Origin: Actinomycetes bacterium
Lineage (GTDB): Bacteria > Actinomycetota > Actinomycetes > Mycobacteriales > Micromonosporaceae
Length of the DNA: 5,184 nucleotides
Direction: 5' to 3'
NCBI GenBank assembly: GCA_023437285.1
Contig: JAEZGP010000031.1
Location: 1-5,184 of the forward strand
Positions 1-5,184 of this stretch are shown here, one piece after another. Every line of letters starts with the position of its first letter. Position 1 is the first letter of the stretch. The notes beneath the pieces are model-generated. The model worked only from the letters and a program-made list of their open reading frames with translations. It searched no databases and was not told the DNA's origin. Made by a program: the position numbers and the translations under genes.

Positions 1-297
1 GGGCTGGCCGCCGCCGACGCCGCGCGGGCCGCCGAGGCGGGCGGGCTGTCCGGGCGGCCGTTGACCGAGCGGGCCCGCGACGTGGTCGCGTTCGTGTGCC
101 GGGAGAGCGGGCTGCCCGTCATCGGCGTCGGGGGCGTCCTCGACCCGGACGACGCGGCCCGCCTGTTCGACGCTGGCGCGAGCCTCGTGCAGCTCTACAC
201 CGGCTTCATCTACCGCGGGCCGGCGCTGGTCCGCGCGATCGCCCGCGCGACCCGCGACGGCGTCGCGACAACCGAGACGATGGAGGACGCGACATGA
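1..297 (+). CDS. pyrD: Dihydroorotate dehydrogenase, C-terminal part (5' truncated by window)
   Basis: The reading frame is open from base 1 and gives the last 98 residues of the protein; the start lies outside the window. PyrD oxidises dihydroorotate to orotate, the fourth step of UMP synthesis, using FMN. Visible motifs, counted from the first residue here, are GGLSG (14-18), the glycine-rich phosphate-gripping IGVGG (41-45), and [16 protein letters not shown] (59-74), which in this family lies at the FMN site of the C-terminal half of the TIM barrel. The GGLSG and [11 protein letters not shown] wording resembles class 2, quinone-linked, membrane-associated enzymes, but the N-terminal helix that would prove this is not in the window. 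The TGA stop (295-297) overlaps the ATG of pyrF, so the two are very probably co-transcribed and translationally coupled. Identity is secure; the class is inferred. Confidence 0.93.
   Translation, partial: GLAAADAARAAEAGGLSGRPLTERARDVVAFVCRESGLPVIGVGGVLDPDDAARLFDAGASLVQLYTGFIYRGPALVRAIARATRDGVATTETMEDAT
282..286 (+). promoter_or_regulatory. Ribosome binding site of pyrF inside pyrD
   Basis: GGAGG lies 7 bases before the ATG at 294, within the last codons of pyrD. It supports that ATG as the pyrF start although the same frame stays open upstream as far as about position 96. Confidence 0.75.
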
Positions 298-1157
298 CCC
301 ACCAGGCTCCCGTACCCCGTGCCGAGAAGGAAAGTTTCGGCGAACGGCTGCACAAGACCCTCGCCGCCCGTGGTCCGCTGTGTGTGGGCATCGATCCGCA
401 CGCGAGCCTGCTGCTGCGATGGGGCCTGCCGGACTCCGTGGAGGGTTTGCGGACATTCGCGGACACCGTTGTGTCCGCGTTGGCCGATCGCGTGGCCGTG
501 ATGAAGCCGCAATCGGCGTTTTTCGAGCGTTTCGGCGCCGCTGGCGTGTCCGTTCTGGAGTCAACTATCCGACAGGCCCGACAGGCGGGCACGTTGGTGA
601 TTCTTGACGCCAAGAGGGGCGATATCGGGTCGACCGTCCAGGCGTACGCGCAGGCGTACCTGAGCCCGCGCAGCCCCCTCGCGGCCGACGCGCTCACGGT
701 CAGCCCGTACCTGGGGTTCGGCTCGCTGGCGCCCGTCATCGACGAGGCCGAGGCGCATGGCGGCGGCGTGTTCGTGTTGGCCCTCACCAGCAACCCGGAG
801 GGGCCCTCCGTGCAGCATGCGCGCACGTCAGACGGGCGAACGGTGGCTCAGACGATCATCGACGAGGCCGCCGCGTGCAACGCCAAGGAGCCCGTGCTGG
901 GCTCCGTCGGGCTCGTCGTCGGGGCCACGGTCGGTGACACGGGGCACGACCTCAGCGACCTCAACGGGCCGGTTCTGGTGCCCGGGCTCGGGGCTCAGGG
1001 CGGCGTCGCGGACGACATGCGGGCCCTCTTCCGGGACCTCCGGGGGGCCGTCGTCCCGTCGTACTCCCGGGAGATTCTGTCCCACGGACCGAGCAGAAGT
1101 GGCCTGCGTGACGCGGCGGACAAGGCACTTTCTGCGTGCCAAAAAGCCCTATTTTGA
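294..1157 (+). CDS. pyrF: Orotidine 5'-phosphate decarboxylase
   Basis: A 287-residue cytosolic enzyme that decarboxylates orotidine monophosphate to UMP, the last step of de novo pyrimidine synthesis. The length and sequence style fit the longer OMP decarboxylase subfamily usual in actinobacteria, compared with about 230-245 residues in E. coli-type enzymes. Expected active-site features are present: Asp34 in VGID, Lys71 in MKPQ, and the DAKRGD core (105-110) supplying the Asp-Lys-Asp charged network, followed by [12 protein letters not shown] (230-237) and a Ser-Arg pair in PSYSREIL (255-262) match the phosphate-binding end of the barrel. ATG at 294 is chosen because it sits on GGAGG and overlaps the pyrD stop (ATGA); upstream translation in this frame is arginine-rich shadow sequence. 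The last codons and the following spacer are less GC-rich than the rest. Function is near certain. Confidence 0.97.
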   Translation: MTHQAPVPRAEKESFGERLHKTLAARGPLCVGIDPHASLLLRWGLPDSVEGLRTFADTVVSALADRVAVMKPQSAFFERFGAAGVSVLESTIRQARQAGTLVILDAKRGDIGSTVQAYAQAYLSPRSPLAADALTVSPYLGFGSLAPVIDEAEAHGGGVFVLALTSNPEGPSVQHARTSDGRTVAQTIIDEAAACNAKEPVLGSVGLVVGATVGDTGHDLSDLNGPVLVPGLGAQGGVADDMRALFRDLRGAVVPSYSREILSHGPSRSGLRDAADKALSACQKALF

Positions 1158-1176
1158 TCCGATTTGTGCGTCTGGG

Positions 1177-1207
1177 CAACGCGACACGCTGGGTGGATTA
1201 CGCGTTG
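1177..1207. repeat. Inverted repeat in the pyrF-mihF spacer
   Basis: CAACGCG (1177-1183) and its exact reverse complement CGCGTTG (1201-1207) are separated by 17 bases, just upstream of the candidate mihF -35 box. The arm centres are 24 bases apart. It could be an operator for a dimeric regulator or a weak hairpin at the end of the pyr transcript. There is no T-run after it, so a classical terminator is unlikely. No regulator is assigned. Confidence 0.4.
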
Positions 1208-1212
1208 TGACA

Positions 1213-1241
1213 TTGCCAAACGGTCCTTTGCGCACTAGTTT
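1213..1241 (+). promoter_or_regulatory. Candidate promoter of mihF
   Basis: TTGCCA (1213-1218, five of six matches to TTGACA) and TAGTTT (1236-1241, fitting TAnnnT) are separated by exactly 17 bases, the ideal housekeeping-sigma geometry. Transcription would start near 1247-1248, giving a leader of about 45 bases before the GTG at 1293 and letting mihF be expressed separately from the pyrimidine genes. The surrounding spacer is the least GC-rich stretch in the window, as expected for a promoter region. Confidence 0.6.
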
Positions 1242-1280
1242 TTCGCAGCGCTGGAACCCCCAGTGCACAACAAGGGACCT

Positions 1281-1286
1281 GAGGAG
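1281..1286 (+). promoter_or_regulatory. Ribosome binding site deciding the mihF start
   Basis: GAGGAG lies 6 bases before GTG 1293. An in-frame GTG at 1263 has no such site and would fall only about 15 bases from the predicted transcription start, so 1293 is preferred. Confidence 0.75.
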
Positions 1287-1292
1287 ACGCTG

Positions 1293-1613
1293 GTGCCGCT
1301 TCCCACCCTGAGCCCGGAGCAGCGCGCCGCCGCGCTGGAGAAGGCTGCGGAGATTCGCAAGGCCCGCGCTGAGCTCAAGGAGCAGCTCAAGCAGGGCAAG
1401 ACCACGCTCACGGCCGTGCTCGACCGGGCTGAGGCCGACGATGTTGTCGGCAAGCTCAAGGTTTCGGCTGTGCTGCAGGCCATGCCGGGCATCGGCAAGG
1501 TTCGCGCAACGCAGATCATGGAAAAGCTGAAGATCGCGGAGAGCCGCCGCCTGCGCGGCCTCGGCGACCAGCAGCGCAAGGCTCTGCTCGCGGAGTTCGC
1601 CGGGGGCCGCTGA
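1293..1613 (+). CDS. mihF: Actinobacterial integration host factor (mIHF/sIHF)
   Basis: A 106-residue basic nucleoid-associated protein of the mycobacterial/streptomycete IHF family, unrelated in sequence to the E. coli IHF alpha/beta heterodimer. Family members bind and bend DNA as monomers; in mycobacteria the protein is essential and supports L5 phage integration, and in Streptomyces it affects development and nucleoid compaction. Recognisable features are the conserved start PLPTLSPEQRAAALEKA (2-18), a long charged helix with many Lys/Arg/Glu (about 8-36), the helix-two-turn-helix segment MPGIGKVRA (64-72) that contacts DNA, and the C-terminal RRLRGLGDQQRKALL (85-99). Length equals the family norm of about 105. 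The alternative GTG at 1263 would add ten residues that do not resemble the family. Its place just before gmk-rpoZ is typical for actinobacteria. Function is assigned by family; targets in this organism are unknown. Confidence 0.95.
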   Translation: MPLPTLSPEQRAAALEKAAEIRKARAELKEQLKQGKTTLTAVLDRAEADDVVGKLKVSAVLQAMPGIGKVRATQIMEKLKIAESRRLRGLGDQQRKALLAEFAGGR

Positions 1614-1624
1614 CGTTACGCGGC

Positions 1625-1658
1625 GCGGCCCCGGGTTAAATCTCGGTGGCCGGGCCGC
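1625..1658. repeat. GC-rich hairpin between mihF and gmk
   Basis: GCGGCCC (1625-1631) can pair with GGGCCGC (1652-1658), and the inner GG (1633-1634) with CC (1650-1651) across a bulged C. The 15-base loop contains TTAAAT. It begins 11 bases after the mihF stop. No T-run follows, so it may be a leaky terminator or an RNA-processing element rather than a hard stop. Function is unproven. Confidence 0.45.
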
Positions 1659-1690
1659 CGAAACGTCGGTCATCCGGTAGAAAGTAAGCA

Positions 1691-2278
1691 GTGGACACAG
1701 ACGACGCGCGCCCCGGGCCGGCTCGGCTCACGGTGTTCTCCGGCCCCTCGGGTGTCGGCAAGGACAGCGTGATCGAGCTGGTTCGGGCGCGCGCGCCGTG
1801 GGTCTGGCTGTCCGTCTCGCTCACCACGCGGCGCATGCGCCCCGGCGAGATCGACGGCGTGCACTACCACTTCGTGACCCGGGCCGAGTTCGAGCGCCAC
1901 ATGCGCGACGGCTCGCTGCTGGAGTGGGCCGAGTTCGCCGGCAACCTCTACGGCACCCCCCGCGGACCGGTGCTGGCCCGGCTGGAGAACGGCGAGCCCG
2001 TCCTCCTCAAGATCGATCTGCAGGGCGCGCGCCAGGTCAAGGACACGATGCCGTCGGCGCAGTTCGTGTTCCTCGCCCCGCCGAGCTTCGCCGAACTCAA
2101 GCGGCGCCTCATCGGCCGCGGCACCGACGACGCCGAGACCATCCGCCACCGGCTGCGCCACGCCGAGGAGGAGATGGCCGCCGAGCCGGAGTTCGACACG
2201 ACCATCGTCAACGACTTCGTCGAGCGTGCGGCCGACGAGTTGCTAGGATTGCTCGGTTCGCGCGTCGTCGTGAGCTGA
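1691..2278 (+). CDS. gmk: Guanylate kinase
   Basis: A 195-residue cytosolic kinase that converts GMP and ATP to GDP and ADP, feeding RNA, DNA and (p)ppGpp synthesis. The P-loop is GPSGVGKD (18-25), with Asp25 where Walker A motifs usually have Ser or Thr. The GMP-binding region includes SVSLTTR (41-47), Arg50, HYHF (58-61), LLEWAEF (76-82) and GNLYGTPRG (84-92). IDLQGARQV (108-116), FLAPPS (127-132) and the lid RRLIGRGTD (138-146) are canonical, and VND (173-175) ends the core. The start is fixed: an in-frame TAA (1685-1687) lies just upstream, and the next GTG would cut close to the P-loop. There is no strong Shine-Dalgarno, only GAAAG at 1680-1684. The last codons include rare TTG, CTA and GGA, which coincide with a promoter-like element for rpoZ. 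Function is near certain; the P-loop variant should not abolish it, since all other motifs are intact. Confidence 0.97.
   Translation: MDTDDARPGPARLTVFSGPSGVGKDSVIELVRARAPWVWLSVSLTTRRMRPGEIDGVHYHFVTRAEFERHMRDGSLLEWAEFAGNLYGTPRGPVLARLENGEPVLLKIDLQGARQVKDTMPSAQFVFLAPPSFAELKRRLIGRGTDDAETIRHRLRHAEEEMAAEPEFDTTIVNDFVERAADELLGLLGSRVVVS
2241..2249 (+). promoter_or_regulatory. Extended -10 promoter candidate for rpoZ, inside gmk
   Basis: TGCTAGGAT is a perfect extended -10 (TGn followed by TAnnnT, hexamer 2244-2249). It spans Leu184-Leu185-Gly186 and the first base of the Leu187 codon of Gmk, encoded by TTG CTA GGA TTG, choices that stand out in a gene using mostly G/C-ending codons. No good -35 box is seen 16-19 bases upstream, which extended -10 promoters can tolerate. 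Initiation near 2256 would give a leader of about 58 bases to rpoZ. Confidence 0.5.
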
Positions 2279-2299
2279 GCCGCGCCGCTTCTTCGATTC

Positions 2300-2304
2300 G
2301 AGGT
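2300..2304 (+). promoter_or_regulatory. Ribosome binding site deciding the rpoZ start
   Basis: GAGGT lies 9 bases before GTG 2314. The rpoZ frame stays open for a long way upstream inside gmk, so this site and the family length are what select the start. Confidence 0.65.
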
Positions 2305-2313
2305 CTTCTTACC

Positions 2314-2577
2314 GTGTCCGGAACCCTGCCCAATCCCGAAGGCATCACCAACCCGCCGATCGACGAGCTGCTGGACAAGACGTCCTCGAAGTACTCGTTG
2401 GTGATCTTCGCGGCCAAGCGGGCCCGCCAGATCAACGCCTACTACAGCCAGCTCGGCGAAGGCCTGCTCGAGTACGTCGGTCCGCTCGTCGAGACCACGC
2501 CGCAGGAGAAGCCGCTGTCGATCGCCCTGCGCGAGATCAACGGCAACCTGCTCACGGCCGAGCCGACCGAGGCCTGA
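2314..2577 (+). CDS. rpoZ: RNA polymerase omega subunit
   Basis: An 87-residue small subunit of RNA polymerase that wraps the C-terminal tail of beta-prime, helping its folding and assembly. The sequence shows the actinobacterial pattern: [11 protein letters not shown] (10-20), the conserved core [17 protein letters not shown] (25-41), then [17 protein letters not shown] (41-57) and [20 protein letters not shown] (65-84). In this family the first helix and AAKRARQIN carry most of the conservation and the beta-prime contact. Length is normal for actinobacteria. GTG at 2314 gives a family-typical N terminus, and GAGGT precedes it. The gene lies 35 bases after gmk and 7 before coaBC, so it is probably co-transcribed with both, with an extra internal promoter in gmk. 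I cannot tell from sequence whether it responds to (p)ppGpp. Confidence 0.97.
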   Translation: MSGTLPNPEGITNPPIDELLDKTSSKYSLVIFAAKRARQINAYYSQLGEGLLEYVGPLVETTPQEKPLSIALREINGNLLTAEPTEA

Positions 2578-2584
2578 TCGACCA

Positions 2585-3790
2585 GTGACCGCACGGGTCG
2601 TCCTCGGCGTCGGTGGGGGCATCGCCGCCTACAAGGCCTGCGAACTCCTTCGCCTGTTCACCGAGTCGGGGCACCCCGTGCGCGTCGTGCCGACCGCCGC
2701 GGCCCTGCGCTTCGTCGGCGAACCCACCTGGGCCGCGCTGTCCGGCCAGCCGGTGGCCACCGAGGTGTGGCAGGACGTGCACGCGGTGCCGCACGTCGCG
2801 ATCGGGCAGAGCGCCGACCTCGTGGTCGTCGCCCCCGCCACCGCCGACCTGCTCGCCAAGGCCGCCCACGGACTGGCCGACGATCTGCTCACCAACACGC
2901 TGCTCACCGCGCGCTGCCCGGTGCTGCTGGCCCCCGCGATGCACACCGAGATGTGGGAGCACCCGGCCACCGTGGCCAACGTCGCCACCCTGCGCTCGCG
3001 CGGCGTCGTCGTCCTGGAGCCCGCGTCGGGCCGGCTCACCGGCGCTGACACCGGCAAGGGCCGGCTGCCGGACCCCGAGGAGATCTTCGCGGTGGGCCGG
3101 CGGCTGCTCGCCCGCGGCGCCGGCGAGGCCGACCTGGCCGGCCGGCACGTGGTCGTCACCGCCGGCGGCACCCGCGAGCCGCTCGACCCCGTCCGGTTCA
3201 TCGGCAACCGGTCGTCGGGAAAGCAGGGGTACGCGTTCGCGCGTACCGCCGCCGCGCGCGGCGCCCGGGTCACCCTCGTGGCCGCCAACAGCGCGCTGCC
3301 CGACCCGGCCGGCGTCACCGTGGTCCGGGTCGGCACCACCGAGGAACTGCGGGCCGCCACCCTGGCCGCCGCGGCCGACGCCGACGCCGTCGTGATGGCG
3401 GCCGCCCCCAGCGACTTCCGCCCAGCGGCGTACTCGGAAAAGAAGATCAAGAAAGTCGCGGACGGCGAGCCACCCGTCATCGAGCTGGTGACCAATCCGG
3501 ACATCGCGGCCGAGATCGGCGCCGCGAAACGTTCCGGACAGATTCTTGTCGCGTTCGCGGCCGAGACGCATGACGCAATGACACACGGAGCGCGTAAGTT
3601 GGCCGACAAGCGGGCCGACCTCATCGTGATCAACGAGGTGGGTCCGGGGCGCGCGTTCGGCACGGATAGCAACGCCGCCGTGGTGCTCGGCGCCGACGGC
3701 TCCCGCGTGGAGCTTGCCGAGCAGCCCAAGGAGGACCTGGCCGACGCCGTCTGGGACCTGGTCAGGGCGCGTCTCAGCCCACAGGACTGA
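2585..3790 (+). CDS. coaBC: Bifunctional phosphopantothenoylcysteine decarboxylase / phosphopantothenate-cysteine ligase
   Basis: A 401-residue fusion (also called dfp) catalysing two consecutive coenzyme A steps: ligation of cysteine to 4'-phosphopantothenate, then FMN-dependent decarboxylation to 4'-phosphopantetheine. The N-terminal CoaC flavoprotein domain (about 1-175) has [11 protein letters not shown] (8-18), catalytic His70 in [20 protein letters not shown] (82-94), PAMHTEMW (117-124) and the substrate-clamp region [15 protein letters not shown] (148-162). The C-terminal CoaB domain (about 185-401) has [20 protein letters not shown] (192-211), SGKQG (211-215), AAPSDFRPA (273-281), the lysine-rich SEKKIKK (284-290) and [14 protein letters not shown] (350-363). 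In PAMHTEMW, His120 replaces the Asn of the general PxMNxxMW motif; I recall mycobacterial enzymes sharing this. GTG 2585 lies 7 bases after rpoZ with GAGG at 2569-2572, a rather long spacing, so translational coupling to rpoZ is likely. Confidence 0.97.
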   Translation: MTARVVLGVGGGIAAYKACELLRLFTESGHPVRVVPTAAALRFVGEPTWAALSGQPVATEVWQDVHAVPHVAIGQSADLVVVAPATADLLAKAAHGLADDLLTNTLLTARCPVLLAPAMHTEMWEHPATVANVATLRSRGVVVLEPASGRLTGADTGKGRLPDPEEIFAVGRRLLARGAGEADLAGRHVVVTAGGTREPLDPVRFIGNRSSGKQGYAFARTAAARGARVTLVAANSALPDPAGVTVVRVGTTEELRAATLAAAADADAVVMAAAPSDFRPAAYSEKKIKKVADGEPPVIELVTNPDIAAEIGAAKRSGQILVAFAAETHDAMTHGARKLADKRADLIVINEVGPGRAFGTDSNAAVVLGADGSRVELAEQPKEDLADAVWDLVRARLSPQD

Positions 3791-3825
3791 GCGCGTCCAC
3801 GCACCGATCGCCTTGTACCGACCGT

Positions 3826-3831
3826 TACACT
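3826..3831 (+). promoter_or_regulatory. Candidate -10 element for metK
   Basis: TACACT fits TAnnnT in the 71-base coaBC-metK spacer. The predicted start near 3838 gives a leader of about 24 bases, too short for a SAM riboswitch. The sequence 17-18 bases upstream is not a good -35 box, so this call is tentative and co-transcription from upstream is also possible. Confidence 0.42.
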
Positions 3832-3851
3832 CAGCCAAACAATGACGACTT

Positions 3852-3857
3852 GAGGAG
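3852..3857 (+). promoter_or_regulatory. Ribosome binding site deciding the metK start
   Basis: GAGGAG lies 4 bases before GTG 3862. An in-frame TTG at 3850 overlaps this site and so cannot use it, which excludes the longer reading of the gene. Confidence 0.8.
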
Positions 3858-3861
3858 CACT

Positions 3862-5055
3862 GTGGCACGTCGCCTATTCACGTCCGAGTCGGTCACGGAG
3901 GGCCACCCGGACAAGATTGCCGACCAGATCAGTGACGGCGTCCTGGACGCACTGCTCGCCCAGGACCCGCGTAGCCGCGTCGCGTGCGAGACGCTCATCA
4001 CCACCGGCCAGGTGCACGTCGCCGGTGAGGTCACCACGAGCGCGTACGCCGACATCGCGGCCATCGTGCGCGAGACCATCCTGCGTATCGGCTACGACTC
4101 CTCGAAGAAGGGCTTCGACGGCGCGTCCTGCGGCGTGAGCGTCTCCATCGGCGCGCAGTCGCCCGACATCGCCCAGGGCGTCGACTCCGCCATCGAGTTG
4201 CGCAGCGGCGAGTCGGGCAGTGCGCTCGACTCCCAGGGCGCCGGCGACCAGGGCATGATGTTCGGCTTCGCCTGCTCCGAGACGCCCGAGCTGATGCCGC
4301 TGCCGATCGCGCTCGCGCACCGCCTCGCCCGCCGGCTGTCGGCCGTCCGCAAGGACGGCACGATCCCCTACCTGCGTCCAGACGGCAAGACCCAGGTCAC
4401 GGTGGAGTACGACGGACTGCGGCCGGTCCGCCTGAACACGGTCGTGGTCTCCTCGCAGCACGCGGCCGACATCTCGCTCGACTCGCTGCTCACGCCCGAC
4501 GTGCGCGAGCACGTCATCGAGCCGGAGCTGGAGAGCCTCGGGCTCGACACCGAGGGCTACCGTCTGCTGGTCAACCCGACCGGCCGGTTCGAGATCGGTG
4601 GCCCCATGGGCGACGCCGGCCTGACCGGTCGCAAGATCATCGTCGACACGTACGGCGGCTACGCCCGCCACGGCGGCGGCGCGTTCTCCGGCAAGGACCC
4701 GTCCAAGGTGGACCGTTCGGCCGCCTACGCCATGCGGTGGGTCGCCAAGAACGTCGTGGCCGCCGGGCTCGCCGAGCGCTGCGAGGCCCAGGTCGCCTAC
4801 GCGATCGGCAAGGCGCACCCGGTCAGCCTGTTCGTCGAGACGTTCGGCACCGAGTCGGTCCCCGTCGAGCGCATCGAAAAGGCCATCAACGAGGTCTTCG
4901 ACCTGCGTCCGGCCGCCATCATCCGCGACCTCGACCTGCTCCGCCCGATCTACCAGCCGACGGCGGCGTACGGCCACTTCGGCCGCGAGCTGCCCGACTT
5001 CACCTGGGAGCGCACCGACCGCGTCGCCGACCTCAAGTCGGCCGCCGCCGTCTGA
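3862..5055 (+). CDS. metK: S-adenosylmethionine synthetase
   Basis: A 397-residue cytosolic enzyme making S-adenosylmethionine from ATP and methionine with release of phosphate and pyrophosphate; it usually works as a tetramer of two dimers. All three domains are complete. Key motifs are the N-terminal [13 protein letters not shown] (6-18), whose His15 and Asp17 belong to the active site, the ATP-binding hexapeptide GAGDQG (126-131), DGKTQVT (174-180), [16 protein letters not shown] (243-258), VDTYGG (261-266) and the P-loop-like [10 protein letters not shown] (271-280). Length is close to the usual 380-405. GTG at 3862 gives the standard short N terminus and has GAGGAG 4 bases before it. CTA encodes Leu5, an uncommon codon here, possibly reflecting relaxed composition near the start. 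It follows coaBC after 71 bases and is closed by a strong hairpin at 5072-5105, so it is probably the last gene of this transcription unit. In many actinobacteria priA comes next, but it is not reached here. Confidence 0.98.
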   Translation: MARRLFTSESVTEGHPDKIADQISDGVLDALLAQDPRSRVACETLITTGQVHVAGEVTTSAYADIAAIVRETILRIGYDSSKKGFDGASCGVSVSIGAQSPDIAQGVDSAIELRSGESGSALDSQGAGDQGMMFGFACSETPELMPLPIALAHRLARRLSAVRKDGTIPYLRPDGKTQVTVEYDGLRPVRLNTVVVSSQHAADISLDSLLTPDVREHVIEPELESLGLDTEGYRLLVNPTGRFEIGGPMGDAGLTGRKIIVDTYGGYARHGGGAFSGKDPSKVDRSAAYAMRWVAKNVVAAGLAERCEAQVAYAIGKAHPVSLFVETFGTESVPVERIEKAINEVFDLRPAAIIRDLDLLRPIYQPTAAYGHFGRELPDFTWERTDRVADLKSAAAV

Positions 5056-5071
5056 CCACGCACCTGTCCGC

Positions 5072-5105
5072 TGAGGGCCGCCGACCACCCGGTCAGCGGC
5101 CCTCA
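5072..5105 (+). terminator. Terminator-like hairpin after metK
   Basis: TGAGGGCCGC (5072-5081) pairs perfectly with GCGGCCCTCA (5096-5105). Inside, after one C-A mismatch, GACC (5083-5086) pairs with GGTC (5091-5094) around an ACCC tetraloop. It starts 16 bases after the metK stop. There is no T-run, which is common for actinobacterial hairpin terminators. It is the strongest hairpin I found in the window. Confidence 0.8.
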
Positions 5106-5184
5106 ACGCGTCGCCCTGCCGTGTCGCGACTGGCCGCGCGCCGCCCTGCCGTGTTGGCGGCTGCGCGTCGCTCTGCCGTGTTGG
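5106..5184. repeat. Imperfect direct repeat array after metK, running off the window
   Basis: Three units begin at 5106, 5136 and 5163 (spacings 30 and 27) and share the core CGCCCTGCCGTGT, with one C-to-T change in the third. Over the first 21 bases, units 1 and 2 match at 18 positions; units 2 and 3 match at 20 of 22. The third unit is cut by the window end, so the array may continue. The array starts directly after the terminator stem. Both spacings are multiples of three and no frame on either strand is closed within the array, so a repeat-encoding gene is not excluded, but no start codon with a ribosome site or known protein is seen. It is most likely an intergenic repeat. Confidence 0.6.

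Noticed and set aside
1263..1292. Longer mihF starting at GTG 1263
   Set aside because: No Shine-Dalgarno precedes it, the extra ten residues do not resemble the family, and GAGGAG points to 1293.
3425..3620. Patch of less GC-biased codons in coaBC, considered as a recombined segment
   Set aside because: The patch encodes conserved, Lys-rich CoaB motifs that need AAG/AAA codons, and the change is mild; no boundary or duplicated sequence is visible.
3791..3861. SAM riboswitch before metK
   Set aside because: The spacer is only 71 bases with no helices beyond a 4-base GGAC/GTCC pairing straddling the coaBC stop, too small for known SAM riboswitch classes.
2552..3868. Long open frame on the minus strand opposite coaBC (about 438 codons)
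   Set aside because: It is a composition shadow: the coding frame of coaBC is certain by motifs, and the antisense translation is Gly/Arg/His-rich with no recognisable domain.
3874..5106. Long open frame on the minus strand opposite metK (about 410 codons), open into the repeat array
   Set aside because: High-GC codon bias in metK removes stop codons on the other strand. The translation is Arg/Gly/Asp/Val-rich low-complexity sequence and no ribosome site was seen.
5106..5184. CRISPR array
   Set aside because: Units abut each other at 27-30 bases with no unique spacers, so this is a direct repeat and not a repeat-spacer array.
1..5184. Novel defence, mobile or biosynthetic system
   Set aside because: Every gene is a recognised core function in a known actinobacterial order. 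No transposase, integrase, tRNA, attachment site or unknown protein is present in the window.

Overview
The window reads as a chromosomal housekeeping segment of a high-GC Gram-positive bacterium (Actinomycetota). Three things support this: strong G/C bias at third codon positions, GTG starts on five genes in a row, and above all an actinobacterial-type integration host factor (mIHF/sIHF family) between pyrF and gmk. The order pyrD-pyrF-mihF-gmk-rpoZ-coaBC-metK, all on the + strand, is a familiar actinobacterial arrangement. Protein details ([10 protein letters not shown] in Gmk, the omega subunit ending) look to me more like the Micromonosporales/Streptosporangiales side than mycobacteria, but that is an impression from memory and not a placement.

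Layout: 1-297 is the 3' end of pyrD (dihydroorotate dehydrogenase), overlapping by ATGA the start of pyrF (orotidine 5'-phosphate decarboxylase, 294-1157). These are the last two steps of UMP synthesis. A 135-base spacer (1158-1292), visibly less GC-rich than the genes, carries an inverted repeat and a good candidate promoter for mihF (1293-1613). A 77-base gap with a GC-rich hairpin leads to gmk (1691-2278, guanylate kinase). The end of gmk appears to contain an extended -10 promoter for rpoZ (2314-2577, RNA polymerase omega). coaBC (2585-3790, bifunctional phosphopantothenoylcysteine synthetase/decarboxylase) follows after 7 bases. metK (3862-5055, S-adenosylmethionine synthetase) has its own -10-like element and a clear Shine-Dalgarno. 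A long perfect-stem hairpin (5072-5105) closes the unit, and a short GC-rich direct-repeat array (5106-5184) runs off the window end.

Together the genes supply nucleotide precursors (pyrD, pyrF, gmk), the transcription machinery and nucleoid (rpoZ, mihF), and two central cofactors (coenzyme A, S-adenosylmethionine), which fits growth-linked expression. I found no transposon, phage, CRISPR, RNA gene or defence system, and no convincing novel system. The points most worth a second look are the promoter embedded in gmk, the Asp in the Gmk P-loop, the unusual start context of gmk, and the repeat array after metK.
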